Source: Candidatus Latescibacterota bacterium (GTDB lineage: Bacteria > Latescibacterota > UBA2968). From it: a stretch of DNA of 64,000 bases. Below, piece after piece: positions 17,447 through 26,301 of the stretch. Each line of letters opens with the position of its first letter. Position 1 is the first letter of the stretch. The DNA is taken from contig JAJDYX010000010.1 of assembly GCA_022824945.1 (NCBI GenBank), positions 174,571 to 238,570 on the forward strand, given 5' to 3'. A program made the translations under genes and the position numbers. The notes under the pieces are model-generated. The model ran no database searches. It saw nothing but the letters and a program-made list of their open reading frames with translations, and was not told the DNA's origin.

Positions 17447-18139
17447 TCAGCCGTTTTTGGACGATTTTTTCACGCGGGCAGTGAACAGAAAATCATCGTC
17501 GATGGATTCGACTTTCACATTTTCAAGTGCAATCGCATCAGTTATTGAAACAATATCTAAGGATCCGATTGCAGGTATTCCCGCGCCCAGTATTTTGGGG
17601 GCGACAAATGCGGCTATCCGATCTACCAGGCCCAGGCGCAATGCCGATGCAGCTACGCGACTGCCGCCTTCGATCAGGATGTATTGCAATCCCATTTGAG
17701 CGGCTTTTTGCAAGACTGCCTTCAAATTAATTTGACCATTCAGTATTGGCAACTGCCAGATCTGTGCACCTTTTTTTTTACGTTCTTTTATTTGTTTTTT
17801 GCACACCTCTTCAGCGGTTGCTATAATCAGAGGTGCCCCGCTAAAAATTTTGGCGTTTAATCCGATTTTTAGCTGAGAATCCAGAACGATTTTTGTCGGG
17901 CTGCATCCATTGACATAGCGCACAGATAATTCCGGGTCATCGGCCATCACTGTGCCGCGCCCGACCAGAATCGCGTCGGCCTCTGCGCGAAGTTGATGCC
18001 CGCGCACCCGCGATGCTTTTGATGTGATCCATTTCGAGTCGCCCGTGCAGGTGGCGATGTTGCCGTCTAATGTTTGCGCCAGCTTTAAGGTGACAAAAGG
18101 CAATCCGGTTGACCGATATTTGGTTTCGAATTGGTTCAT
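17447..18139 (-). CDS. RibD C-terminal-type reductase (stand-alone)
   Basis: A 230-residue protein matching only the reductase half of RibD, the NADPH-dependent 5-amino-6-(5-phosphoribosylamino)uracil reductase. It has PFVTLKLAQTLDGNIA, the RAEADAILVGRGTVMADDPELSVR signature and YILIEGGSRVAASAL. The zinc deaminase half found in fused RibD is missing and not encoded elsewhere in the window, so a separate deaminase must exist. The position beside ribE supports the riboflavin role. ATG and upstream stop overlap as TAATG, implying coupled translation. Confidence 0.88.
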   Translation of the reverse strand: MNQFETKYRSTGLPFVTLKLAQTLDGNIATCTGDSKWITSKASRVRGHQLRAEADAILVGRGTVMADDPELSVRYVNGCSPTKIVLDSQLKIGLNAKIFSGAPLIIATAEEVCKKQIKERKKKGAQIWQLPILNGQINLKAVLQKAAQMGLQYILIEGGSRVAASALRLGLVDRIAAFVAPKILGAGIPAIGSLDIVSITDAIALENVKVESIDDDFLFTARVKKSSKNG

Positions 18140-20160
18140 TATTTCACTTCAAAAACGGTTTTTCCAACCCCCACGTTGCCCAGTGCATCTTCCGCTTTCA
18201 CTACGAGTGTATAAGAGCCGGTTTTCAGATTTTGAATTGAAAAATTCAGTGTCTCTGTCGGCGAATCAAATATCTGGTCAGTGGGGAAGACGACCTTCCA
18301 ATCGTCGGAATTGAGTGAGTACGCTGCCTTGTGAATTGCAGTGGTAGCGTCCTGGATTGAACCGGTTATGCGTACTTTTTTGTCGATCTGCCTTATGTCG
18401 TGCAACTGCACAGTTGGTGCCGAATTATCAATTTCAAAGGGCGCACTGACCGCCTCGGCTGTTAATTCGATAGGGTTGTCCAATCGGTCTGATGCAACGA
18501 CCTTAACTTCGACTGTGCCATCGGGAACAGCTTCGGTGTGCCAAAAATAATGTGAGGTCTTCAAATCGTCTTTTAACAGCCGCCAGTGCGATTCGCCAAT
18601 ACTTCTAAAATACAGGGTATAAATCAAGGTATCGTCGTTGGCATCACCGGCAGTCCAATCAATTTTCCACACGCCTTTTTCCATAAATTCTGGATTTTCA
18701 CTTTCGTTGCCAGACAGGTCGGCCTCGGCTTTAACCCTTAATATTCTGGGATGAACATTGTCCTGCAAGCCCGCGAGTTTGATAGAACGCACCAGAGGTG
18801 TCGCATTTTCTGATTGTGTCTTTAAGACCAACCGATATTGCAAAAAACGCCCGGGGCGACTGGTGATGGGTTTTCCCGATGTGGTGATTGGCTCTGACCA
18901 CGCGCTCCACGTATCATCGGGTTCTTCGCTGTTGCCGGACCGCGTTTGAACAGCGACTGATGTTTTTGCTGGTGTTTCGCTTTGCCATGATACGCGCCCC
19001 CAATGCGATACCCGATCAAAGTCATAGGGTTCAGAAGTGAGTTGTCCTGCTGTGGCAAATCCTTTTTGAAGACGATAGATCTCACCTGATCCACTGCATC
19101 CAATCCACAGTGCATTTTTGTGCGCGGCAACCATAACATAGGGATTTACATCTTTCAATACTGTGAGCAAAGTGGCGTTGCCATCGGGCCAAATGCGATG
19201 TACTCGGCCGTGTTTTCCAGTGATTACTGTTACTGTTCCATCGGCATCTATTACGGAATCCAATAACATCGGGTCATTGGTATTCCACAGTCGCATTGTC
19301 AATCCCGAAGGTCGGATCGCATACAGTGTTGCTCCGGGTTGATCTGATCTTTTTTGCTCTCTGTCATTTCCCTCTATTCGACCGCTTTGCGCCATCGCTG
19401 TTGCGTAAATTGTGCCATTGGGTGCTACACTCAGCGAGTGAATCTCTTTTTCGCGGGCATCGTAAAGCACATCCGTACCACCCTGATCGCGCACCCGATA
19501 AATCAGGCCGCTATTGTCTGTGCCCGTATAAATTTCGCCTTGAGCACCTATCGCGAGCGATACCACATTGGGGTCCTTGCTCGCGTACAGCGCGACGACT
19601 TTGCCCTGTTTGTCAATTTTCAAAACGCGTCCGCGGTCACCACCTGTACCCGCATATAATCCGCCGCCCGGACGCGCGACTATTGCAAATACATGGCGAT
19701 CACCTGTCTGACAAAATTCCGTGGGTTCTCGTCCTGGTGCGATGCGATAAATCAGCCCGTCTGGCGATGTGCCCGCATAGAGCGCGCCATCTATACCAAT
19801 GGCGAGGCTAAATATGTGAACTTCAGGGGAATCAAATAATAATTCTGCCCGATCACTGTCGGGTTTGAGCATGTAAATTCGACCTTCTTTGCCGGTTCCG
19901 ATGTACAGGGTTTTGTTTTTATCTACAGATAGTGCCCACACAAAGTCTTCACCTGTATCTGCTACCCGTTTATAGGATGGTGCCAATGTAACCGTGCCTT
20001 CCCGGGTGAGCGACACGCCATTGGGTTCTCCTTTCAGGAAAGCCGTCTGTGAATCTTCCCGCCAAATTTTGGGTGACACTGCGTTTGCGATTGTCCCAAG
20101 AAAGACAAAAAGCAGCACATGTGTAATTCCTGCTCTCAATATTCTATCTTTTTTCTTCAC
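18139..20160 (-). CDS. Exported beta-propeller protein with C-terminal Ig/FnIII-like region
   Basis: The GTG at 20160 is chosen because AGGAGAGG precedes it by five bases and a Lys-rich signal peptide begins there; the longer ATG frame adds ten residues. The 673-residue product has about seven blades in residues ~60-400, each with a LYIGTGKEGRIYML / LYAGTSPDGLIYRI-type hairpin, so a beta-propeller of the NHL/WD type. After it come beta-sandwich-like stretches to the end. No catalytic residues recognised; binding function likely. It overlaps the S55 protease gene by 17 bases and is coupled to the riboflavin genes. Confidence 0.8.
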   Translation of the reverse strand: MKKKDRILRAGITHVLLFVFLGTIANAVSPKIWREDSQTAFLKGEPNGVSLTREGTVTLAPSYKRVADTGEDFVWALSVDKNKTLYIGTGKEGRIYMLKPDSDRAELLFDSPEVHIFSLAIGIDGALYAGTSPDGLIYRIAPGREPTEFCQTGDRHVFAIVARPGGGLYAGTGGDRGRVLKIDKQGKVVALYASKDPNVVSLAIGAQGEIYTGTDNSGLIYRVRDQGGTDVLYDAREKEIHSLSVAPNGTIYATAMAQSGRIEGNDREQKRSDQPGATLYAIRPSGLTMRLWNTNDPMLLDSVIDADGTVTVITGKHGRVHRIWPDGNATLLTVLKDVNPYVMVAAHKNALWIGCSGSGEIYRLQKGFATAGQLTSEPYDFDRVSHWGRVSWQSETPAKTSVAVQTRSGNSEEPDDTWSAWSEPITTSGKPITSRPGRFLQYRLVLKTQSENATPLVRSIKLAGLQDNVHPRILRVKAEADLSGNESENPEFMEKGVWKIDWTAGDANDDTLIYTLYFRSIGESHWRLLKDDLKTSHYFWHTEAVPDGTVEVKVVASDRLDNPIELTAEAVSAPFEIDNSAPTVQLHDIRQIDKKVRITGSIQDATTAIHKAAYSLNSDDWKVVFPTDQIFDSPTETLNFSIQNLKTGSYTLVVKAEDALGNVGVGKTVFEVK

Positions 20161-21916
20161 CCGAACCTCTCCTACCTGAAAAAGTTGCACTACCGTCTTT
20201 GCCTACGACCAGAAGTGCCGTTTGACTGCCGGTCAATACATAGTTGGTCATCACCTGTTTTTGGCTATATACCGACTGCTGTGATTTTTGCACGACATCT
20301 GATCCACGCGCCAGCGATAGTGCTGACAGAACCGATGTGGGCAATCCCGAAATTTCGCGTCCGCCCATTGTCACGCCGGGGCGGGAAGCGATAAAGCGCG
20401 CAACGAGTACATCATTGCGCCCCGATTTCTGGATCAGACCAATCAGTTCTTCCAGTGTTTTGGGTTGATAAGCGGTGCGCTTCATATCTTGTAATCGCTG
20501 TTGTTGCTCATTCACAACCTGCAATATCAAACGCCCCGGTGTTATAAACTCGGGGATTGGCAGGGCGACATCTACGATTTCGCGCTTGCCCAGCAATGGA
20601 GATAGGGCAACAGAGACATGTACTGTATCGCCTGGTTCGTATTGCAAACGATCCAATCGCAGCCCCTCAATACGGGCACTTTGGGCGCGTTCCTCAACGG
20701 ATAATTGAAATATAGCCGAGTCAATATTGGCTTCGACAAAAGGATTCTGAATCACTTGTGAAAGGGGTTGTGTTAAGCCCAGCACCGCCAGTCCAAGCCC
20801 CTGAGCACCTGCGTATTTATTTTTTAGAATCACGGGTTCGCGTTTGGGCATGTGCAATGTCAATTGTCCTGCAACAGTGGTTTCACCCGTCAATTTTTCA
20901 GCGGAGATAACAGAGGTTGCTACAGCCATCCGCACCAGTAACGGACCTAATTCTCTGTGGCGAAATACCTCCATATTAAACGAAGCGTGGTGGTCGGGAG
21001 ATACGACAGAGATACGCACGGGCATCATTTCTGCTTCAGATCCTATCAAGCCAGCAATGCCCGGTGCGCGGTCTTGTAAAATTACACCGATATGTTGCGA
21101 TGCAGTGCCCACCTTAAACGAGAGCATCTGGCTGGAGATTACTTCGTGAATAAATGCTGCAGTCATAGACATGGCCGTGCGGCCACCAAATAACAGGGGA
21201 TGACCAAACCCCACGACTTTATTACCCACGCGATGCGTCAGCGTGCCAATGCCCGTAACACTGAGATCGCCCCGAACCAATTGCACGCCCAGAGGTGCGC
21301 CCGGTTCAAATGCCCCCACGGATAACGATGGGTCTGTTCCGCCGCCGCCCTGCATGGGCAACAAGCCGTATTTTGACAGTTCTTCGCGAAATTCCATAAC
21401 TACTTGCGGGGCAAATCCCGAAAGCATCAAAGGTACAGCCACGGGTTTTAGCACACCGCCGTGTACACCAGCTATTTGTCCATCCCAGGGCGCGGATCCA
21501 AATGTCGCGCTCGACATGGTATCCCGCGATGCGCGCTGGAGTACCGTCATCATCTCGCCAATTGGCGTGATCCCCGCGATTGGCTCTTCTGCGAATGCAC
21601 CAATACTGTAGCCGACTGCGCCGACGAGTTTGCCTTCGATATATACCGGGCTGCCACTCATGCCGGCGATGACGCCAGTTTGCGCCATGGGACCGCCGGA
21701 CAGACGAGCGAGAATCATATCGCTTTTTGGACCAAATACATTGCGTAAGACACCTAATACTTCAACGCCAAATGTATCGATGCGGGTGCCTTGAAATACC
21801 GTGCGCCCCACGCCTCTCATGCCGCGCTGTATATCATCTACGGACATGTACAACTCGGCACAGGTCGATCCATATAGCATGCAGATCGTAAAAAATGTCA
21901 AAAATCGAGAAAGCAT
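20144..21916 (-). CDS. SpoIVB-type (S55 family) serine peptidase
   Basis: A 590-residue exported protein. A signal peptide (about 20 residues, ends TCAE) is followed by an S55/SpoIVB peptidase domain: GMRGVGRTVFQGT, then the catalytic-serine motif GMSGSPVYIEGKLVGAVGY near residue 90, and FGHPLLFGG later. A His/Asp partner cannot be assigned by eye. In Bacillus the family signals between compartments in sporulation; here no spore genes are near, and an envelope-protease role is inference. It is the first gene after the promoter at 21967-21995 and overlaps the propeller gene. Confidence 0.85.
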   Translation of the reverse strand: MLSRFLTFFTICMLYGSTCAELYMSVDDIQRGMRGVGRTVFQGTRIDTFGVEVLGVLRNVFGPKSDMILARLSGGPMAQTGVIAGMSGSPVYIEGKLVGAVGYSIGAFAEEPIAGITPIGEMMTVLQRASRDTMSSATFGSAPWDGQIAGVHGGVLKPVAVPLMLSGFAPQVVMEFREELSKYGLLPMQGGGGTDPSLSVGAFEPGAPLGVQLVRGDLSVTGIGTLTHRVGNKVVGFGHPLLFGGRTAMSMTAAFIHEVISSQMLSFKVGTASQHIGVILQDRAPGIAGLIGSEAEMMPVRISVVSPDHHASFNMEVFRHRELGPLLVRMAVATSVISAEKLTGETTVAGQLTLHMPKREPVILKNKYAGAQGLGLAVLGLTQPLSQVIQNPFVEANIDSAIFQLSVEERAQSARIEGLRLDRLQYEPGDTVHVSVALSPLLGKREIVDVALPIPEFITPGRLILQVVNEQQQRLQDMKRTAYQPKTLEELIGLIQKSGRNDVLVARFIASRPGVTMGGREISGLPTSVLSALSLARGSDVVQKSQQSVYSQKQVMTNYVLTGSQTALLVVGKDGSATFSGRRGSGEEKR

Positions 21917-21966
21917 GCGTTCACTTCCGCGTAGAAGGGGGTGAGAGAAAATTTTTGCATTCTGAT

Positions 21967-21995
21967 ATTATACCGTTTTTTGGGGCGGTGAACAA
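21967..21995 (-). promoter_or_regulatory. Promoter of the S55-rib-secA gene series
   Basis: On the minus strand, TTGTTC (21990-21995) and TATAAT (21967-21972) are exactly 17 bases apart. The start of transcription would fall near 21960, about 44 bases before the first ATG, which has GGAAG upstream. Confidence 0.7.
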
Positions 21996-22000
21996 GTTTC

Positions 22001-22029
22001 TTGTAAAACATATCTAATCTGTGTATAAT
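22001..22029 (+). promoter_or_regulatory. Promoter of rlmH, back-to-back with the opposite one
   Basis: TTGTAA (22001-22006) and TATAAT (22024-22029) are 17 bases apart. The predicted transcript start, 22036-22037, coincides with the rlmH ATG. Its -35 box is only five bases from the -35 box of the opposite promoter. Confidence 0.65.
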
Positions 22030-22036
22030 GGCAAAT

Positions 22037-22507
22037 ATGCAGATCACTTTGCTCACTGTGGGTAAGTTCAAAGACGCCTGTTATCGAGACGCCGCACAAA
22101 ATTATATCAAGCGGCTGCAACACTACGTCGCTTATGATGAGATTGAAGTGCGCGAAGAGCGCGCGGGCAAAAATGTTCGTGTGTCTGATATTATCGAGAA
22201 AGAAGGTCATCGCCTTTTAAGCGCGCTGCATCCAGATGCCACTGTGGTTGCCCTGGGGCCTTCTGGCAAATTGTGTCGCTCTGAAGCCTTAGCCAAACGC
22301 TTGAACTTTATGCGCGTACAAAGAAAAAGCCGCCTCGTTTTTCTCATTGGCGGCCCTTTTGGGCTTGCATCTCGAGTTTTGTCGCGTGCAGATTGGCATC
22401 TGTCACTTTCACCTATGACTTTTCCGCACGAATTGGCGCGCGTGATTTTGCTGGAGCAACTCTATCGCGCTTTCACGATTATCAGAGGTGAAAATTATCA
22501 CAAGTGA
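22037..22507 (+). CDS. rlmH: 23S rRNA pseudouridine-1915 N3-methyltransferase RlmH
   Basis: A 156-residue SPOUT-class methyltransferase that modifies Psi1915 in helix 69 of 23S rRNA. The C-terminal trefoil knot is clear: LVFLIGGPFGL and LSLSPMTFPHELARVILLEQLYRA, ending in the family's RGENYHK. The ATG at 22037 gives the standard QITLLTVGKFK start; one three codons earlier would overlap the -10 box. No ribosome-binding site is seen, consistent with a leaderless mRNA. Confidence 0.96.
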   Translation: MQITLLTVGKFKDACYRDAAQNYIKRLQHYVAYDEIEVREERAGKNVRVSDIIEKEGHRLLSALHPDATVVALGPSGKLCRSEALAKRLNFMRVQRKSRLVFLIGGPFGLASRVLSRADWHLSLSPMTFPHELARVILLEQLYRAFTIIRGENYHK

Positions 22508-23123
22508 AAAAGCGCGAATAGACGAATAGACGAACCCTACCCAACCGCCCAAAGTAGTTACAAACTCCGCCGTAGATGAACTGCTGGTGCAGTTGTACAT
22601 CGTTCCGTAGATTCGCTAATCAGCCCGGGGGCAAACGACTCACACAGCCTGGGAGAGATGATTCCGCGGGAATCCGGCTGCATTGAGTCAACTCGCCCCC
22701 GGGTTTTAATATGTTAAAACCAAACATGTGCTGACAAGAGGTAAGTCAGTAATAGCGAGTTCTCTTGTATGGTAGAGAGAATTGGAATGGGGAGATCAGA
22801 TAAGCTATTCACAGATGACGAGAATATCCGATGGGGAATCGGGGTCACCTGCTTGACTCAGGGGGATTGATGAGTTTTTATTCCAAAGACGGCATTAAAA
22901 TAAGCCATTGTTTTTATTAAGTCAAGATTACTTTTTTTTTAATTAAGTATGTGCCAGATATTGTGTATTAAATCACTATGCCCACAGCCCAATGTGGTCC
23001 AGATACATCTCGTCTCTTCAAAACGGCCAGGTTCGGATTGTGCCGTTAATTTAAGAAAAACACACGCTTGTATTTTTGGATATAAAAATATATCAGAAAA
23101 ATGCAAGTGATGAATGGCATTTC
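22508..23123. other. 616-base non-coding region rich in inverted repeats
   Basis: It lies between two convergent genes. Besides the hairpin at 22624-22703 there are: a stem AACTGC/GCAGTT around 22578-22595; a hairpin GGTTTTAA/TTAAAACC (22702-22721) that shares two bases with the first; CAAGAG/CTCTTG and TTCTCT/AGAGAA arms between about 22735 and 22785; and CCGAT/ATCGG near 22830-22848. A GCGAATAGACGAATAGACGAA tract starts it. The last ~200 bases are AT-rich and featureless to me. I find no protein frame worth calling. Confidence 0.6.
22624..22707 (+). ncRNA. Possible structured RNA (long interrupted hairpin)
   Basis: Four arm pairs nest correctly: CCCGGGGGC (22624-22632) with GCCCCCGGG (22695-22703); GACTCA (22637-22642) with TGAGTC (22684-22689); CAGCC (22645-22649) with GGCTG (22676-22680); GATTCC (22660-22665) with GGAATC (22669-22674). 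TTTT follows. It does not match a class I know. It may be the rlmH 3' UTR with a strong terminator; no separate promoter is visible. Confidence 0.5.
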
Positions 23124-24398
23124 TTATTTTTTAAATAATCGCGTGTACGCAGTCGGTTCTTCAAAAATCCCTCCGCTTTGATCGTAGTAGGTCTCATCCA
23201 GCACATAAGCACCACCTCTGGGTCGCAACCACGATGCATTGGGCACGGGATATTCCGAGAGCATGCGATTCCAGGTGCCGTAATTTTCCGGGCCGTTGGA
23301 TTCCATTAACCCCCCTTTCACTCCCGGAAATGCGGGCAATCGCGCAGCCACGTTTTTGTTCCATTCCACCAGCACGGGCACACATGCATTATCCGCTACA
23401 AAACACGGCACATTATTTTTTACTGCTTCGATCATGCGAAAAGCCAATGACAGGGTTTTACCCGCGGGTTTGATCGCCATAGCACCGTATCCCTGCTCCA
23501 ACCGGGTGTGTACATCTGCTACGGTTTCGATGCTTTCATCCCCTGCAAACCGCGCAGGTAAGCCGTGTACATCGATATCTGCTGGATGTAAAAAAGGTTC
23601 TTCAATCAGGACAATGCGATCCAGAATACTTTCATTGTCCGCATGATCTAATAAGCGCGCCATGCTGTCTTTTTTGCCATAACGACCATTGGCATCGAGA
23701 TAATAGAGCACATGGCCCGAATCGGTCATTTCCGTTTCGTATTGAGATGCCAGACTGTGAACCCGAGACAGGCAGGCCATGTCTTTTTCTACCATTTTAG
23801 TTTCATCTCCCGGATGCCCAATTTTGATTTTTAGTATGTACGCCCCATCATCTAAAATCTCCCGCAATTCATCTATGGGCAGGGTATAACTCACTGCGGG
23901 TACGAGCGCGACATGCGATTGGCGATGGGATAAAAATGAGCGAAATTTTTCTGGGATTAAGTCATCGAATGCCGCCAATCCCATCCGTTTTGCATGCAAG
24001 ATCCATGCGGCGTTGTCCAGTGCTACCAGCGCAATCAGTGCAAATGTTCGGCGCAAATCCCCATGGCCTGTAATGGCTTTGGCATAAGAAAAGACATCGT
24101 TTTCAATAGCGTCAAATAATGCCATCGGGTCGGCAAATTCTCTTCCCTTGATCTGCTGCAGTGCAAATTCCAGAAGAGACGCTTGAAGCAAATTGCCGCC
24201 CATTTCTGTATGTGCAGCAAATACGGCAGCGTCTGACCACAGTACGGCCAAACCACCTATACCAAAAGCTTCATGTCCGTCGGCATCTTTTAAACGCACG
24301 ATGAGGTTCCACTTTTCGTGAAAAGCCGATCCCTTAAACGCAAAGGGCCGCGCAAATGGCTCGCGCTGAATTTCTAAATCTGTTTCGACAATTTGCAT
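23124..24398 (-). CDS. Enolase-superfamily enzyme (mandelate racemase / muconate lactonizing type)
   Basis: A 424-residue member of the enolase superfamily, enzymes that pull a proton next to a carboxylate with Mg2+ help. The pattern is complete: KIK near residues 190-192, metal ligands in LDANG (~234), IEEPF (~266) and GDES (~285), and the second base Lys in IKPAG (~309). This Lys...Lys arrangement fits epimerases and lactonizing enzymes, not mandelate racemase proper. It is longer than most (usually ~370), with extra residues at the C-terminus. Substrate unknown, and the neighbours give no hint. Confidence 0.88.
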   Translation of the reverse strand: MQIVETDLEIQREPFARPFAFKGSAFHEKWNLIVRLKDADGHEAFGIGGLAVLWSDAAVFAAHTEMGGNLLQASLLEFALQQIKGREFADPMALFDAIENDVFSYAKAITGHGDLRRTFALIALVALDNAAWILHAKRMGLAAFDDLIPEKFRSFLSHRQSHVALVPAVSYTLPIDELREILDDGAYILKIKIGHPGDETKMVEKDMACLSRVHSLASQYETEMTDSGHVLYYLDANGRYGKKDSMARLLDHADNESILDRIVLIEEPFLHPADIDVHGLPARFAGDESIETVADVHTRLEQGYGAMAIKPAGKTLSLAFRMIEAVKNNVPCFVADNACVPVLVEWNKNVAARLPAFPGVKGGLMESNGPENYGTWNRMLSEYPVPNASWLRPRGGAYVLDETYYDQSGGIFEEPTAYTRLFKK

Positions 24399-24445
24399 AT
24401 ATTTGTTTCCTTGGATAGGGGACGTTGTACTGCGCGCGGTCCATC

Positions 24446-24508
24446 ATCGCGGCATGCTTAAAGCCGCGATCCAGTGCTTTTTGCCCCCTGCTCAAAAGCA
24501 TGCAGGGG
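24446..24508. repeat. Palindromic repeat, copy 2 (tandem form)
   Basis: ATCGCGGC (24446-24453) pairs with GCCGCGAT (24463-24470), and CCCCTGC (24485-24491) with GCAGGGG (24502-24508). These are the same arm pairs as at 3440-3491, but consecutive here. A third weak hairpin, CCCTGT/ACAGGG, follows near 24531-24546. Confidence 0.7.
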
Positions 24509-24554
24509 CAGGCTTTTACTCTGTGTCCATCCCTGTTTTCACAGGGACATGCCC

Positions 24555-24570
24555 GCGTCCATCTGCGGAT
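24555..24570. repeat. 16-base dispersed repeat, inverted copy of 10097-10112
   Basis: These 16 bases are the exact reverse complement of 10097-10112. The shared motif is GCAGATGGAC with flanks. It lies just before udk. Confidence 0.7.
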
Positions 24571-24597
24571 GCTTTTTCATCAGCACGGATAATACAC

Positions 24598-25233
24598 ATG
24601 TCCAACGCGATTTACAAGCCCTACATCGTTGGTGTTGCCGGAGGCACTGGCGCGGGTAAGACCACACTTGCCCACATACTTTTTGAGCACCTCGGTGAAG
24701 ATCGTGCTATACGGATTGCCCACGATGCGTATTATCGCGATTTTGCCCATGTCCCGTCAGACCAGCGCGCGCAAATCAATTTCGATCATCCGGATGTACT
24801 CGAGACAGATTTGCTGGTGCAACATCTTCAGGCGTTATCCCGCGGGGAGACCGTATTTATACCAACTTATGATTTTACTACCCATTCCCGTTCTTATAGA
24901 ACCCTTGAGTTATGCCCTCGTCCCATTATTATAGTGGAAGGCATTCTCGTATTGGTTGAACAAATACTGCGCGATGCTCTGAATTTGAAAATTTTTGTGG
25001 ATACACCGCCAGATATCCGATTGATTCGTCGCATTAACCGCGATGTTGAGGAACGCGGGCGCACGCCCGAATCCGTTACCCTTCAATATCTCGAAACAGT
25101 GCGCCCCATGCACGATTCTTATGTCGAACCGTCCCGCAAATATGCCGATCTCATCGTTTGCGGAGATCGCGATTTTACCATTGCCACGGATTTGATTTTG
25201 GGACATCTATATACTATTTTTGAAAAAAAATAA
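24598..25233 (+). CDS. udk: Uridine kinase
   Basis: A 211-residue uridine/cytidine kinase of the pyrimidine salvage route (uridine to UMP with ATP or GTP). It has the P-loop GGTGAGKTT near residue 17, DAYYRD, NFDHPDVLE, and YDFTTHSR, all family hallmarks, and ILVEG-type VEGILVL. The ATG at 24598 is used because the family's N-terminus begins there; the longer frame would read through the repeat elements. No good ribosome-binding site is visible. It ends at a bidirectional hairpin. Confidence 0.96.
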   Translation: MSNAIYKPYIVGVAGGTGAGKTTLAHILFEHLGEDRAIRIAHDAYYRDFAHVPSDQRAQINFDHPDVLETDLLVQHLQALSRGETVFIPTYDFTTHSRSYRTLELCPRPIIIVEGILVLVEQILRDALNLKIFVDTPPDIRLIRRINRDVEERGRTPESVTLQYLETVRPMHDSYVEPSRKYADLIVCGDRDFTIATDLILGHLYTIFEKK

Positions 25234-25257
25234 GGGGAGATCTTTTGAGATCTCCCC
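25234..25257. terminator. Bidirectional terminator between udk and the porin-like gene
   Basis: Perfect 10-bp stem GGGGAGATCT (25234-25243) with AGATCTCCCC (25248-25257), 4-base loop. A T-rich run follows on the minus strand, so it should chiefly stop the leftward porin-like transcript; udk's stop codon abuts it. Confidence 0.75.
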
Positions 25258-25334
25258 AACTCGCCTGGTCGCATCTGATTAACCACGCCACGAAGCAAAC
25301 CAGAAATGCCGACCCGGGTCGAGAATTGAATACC

Positions 25335-26072
25335 TTACTGCCCAAATCCGATGCTTATACCCCCCCAGAAAGTGCTGTTGTCGGGGTTGATTTTTGTATC
25401 GGCATAAGAAAATCCAATAGTTGGCGCGATCGAGATTGCACAAGCATTACAACTGAGAGAAGCTGTGACCGTGACATCGTTAAAACCCGTTTTATTTTCA
25501 CCCGTTTCATCTGCGTAATTGCTCATGGCAACACTTGCACCAATACTCAGTACTTGCCCTTCTTCTGAGCCGAGCGGAATGTCATAGCCACCCGACAAGG
25601 ACACGTACCATGCCTCGACCAGACCAAAGTCGTAATAAAATGTCAGTGCAGGTGATATGGCGTTATCCAGAGATAGCCCAATATAAGCTTCTTGTGAGAG
25701 ATTTGAGTCTTCGTCCGCACTGGGAAATACATATTGAATATAACCAATCGAAACGCCCATGTTCTCGCTCAAGGACCTCGAATAGTCCGCATAAAAGTCA
25801 AGCTCATCGACATTTTGGGTTTGGGTGTCGGGACTTGTGTCATCAATGCGGTCCTGCACAAACCACGATCCCCACGCGCCTATAGACAAACCCGTTTCAC
25901 CGAATCCCACCTCAATACCCGGCTGGGCCACAATTTTGTCATCGGCTCCAAGCACATAACCACGCCAAATATATCCCGTATAGCTATCCAGAGTAATACC
26001 GACCGACATCTGGGCGTTTGCGGGGGCGATCAGAAAAATTCCCACAAGTAAAATGCCACATAATTTCTTCAT
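25335..26072 (-). CDS. Outer-membrane beta-barrel protein, TorF/gcw_chp-like putative porin
   Basis: A 245-residue protein with a clear signal peptide (20 residues, ends PANA) and then alternating amphipathic beta strands ending in FGQ. YTGYIWRGYVLGADDKIVAQ near residue 30 matches the conserved N-terminus of the TIGR02001 (gcw_chp/TorF) putative porins. It contains two closely spaced Cys (SCNAC, near 208-212) that could form a disulfide. AGGAGGGA precedes the ATG. Transport substrate unknown. Confidence 0.8.
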   Translation of the reverse strand: MKKLCGILLVGIFLIAPANAQMSVGITLDSYTGYIWRGYVLGADDKIVAQPGIEVGFGETGLSIGAWGSWFVQDRIDDTSPDTQTQNVDELDFYADYSRSLSENMGVSIGYIQYVFPSADEDSNLSQEAYIGLSLDNAISPALTFYYDFGLVEAWYVSLSGGYDIPLGSEEGQVLSIGASVAMSNYADETGENKTGFNDVTVTASLSCNACAISIAPTIGFSYADTKINPDNSTFWGGISIGFGQ

Positions 26073-26301
26073 AAGTCCCTCCTGATGGATTTATACACAG
26101 TGATGCATTATGACCTGTATGCAAAAATTTGTGGCGTACACACAGACCATATTTTGGATTTTGAAGCGTGCATTCCTAATTTTTCATTTTCTCCTTTCTA
26201 AAAATATAGGTGGAAGATGTTTCATTGGGATTTCTTAAACATAAAAAAAAATGAAATAAAAAACAAAAATACGTCCAATGTTTCAAATGTGTAAACGGTT
26301 T

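Noticed and set aside
16779..22036. FMN riboswitch for the riboflavin genes
   Set aside because: I could not find the conserved FMN-aptamer core in the short spaces before the rib genes or in the operon leader.
22409..22600. Leftward 63-codon frame over the rlmH 3' end
   Set aside because: No ribosome-binding site, and it overlaps rlmH, which is certain.
22508..22720. tmRNA, RNase P, 6S or SRP RNA in the structured region
   Set aside because: None of the conserved cores of these RNAs (tag or TpsiC end, P4 core, SRP tetraloop domain) is visible.
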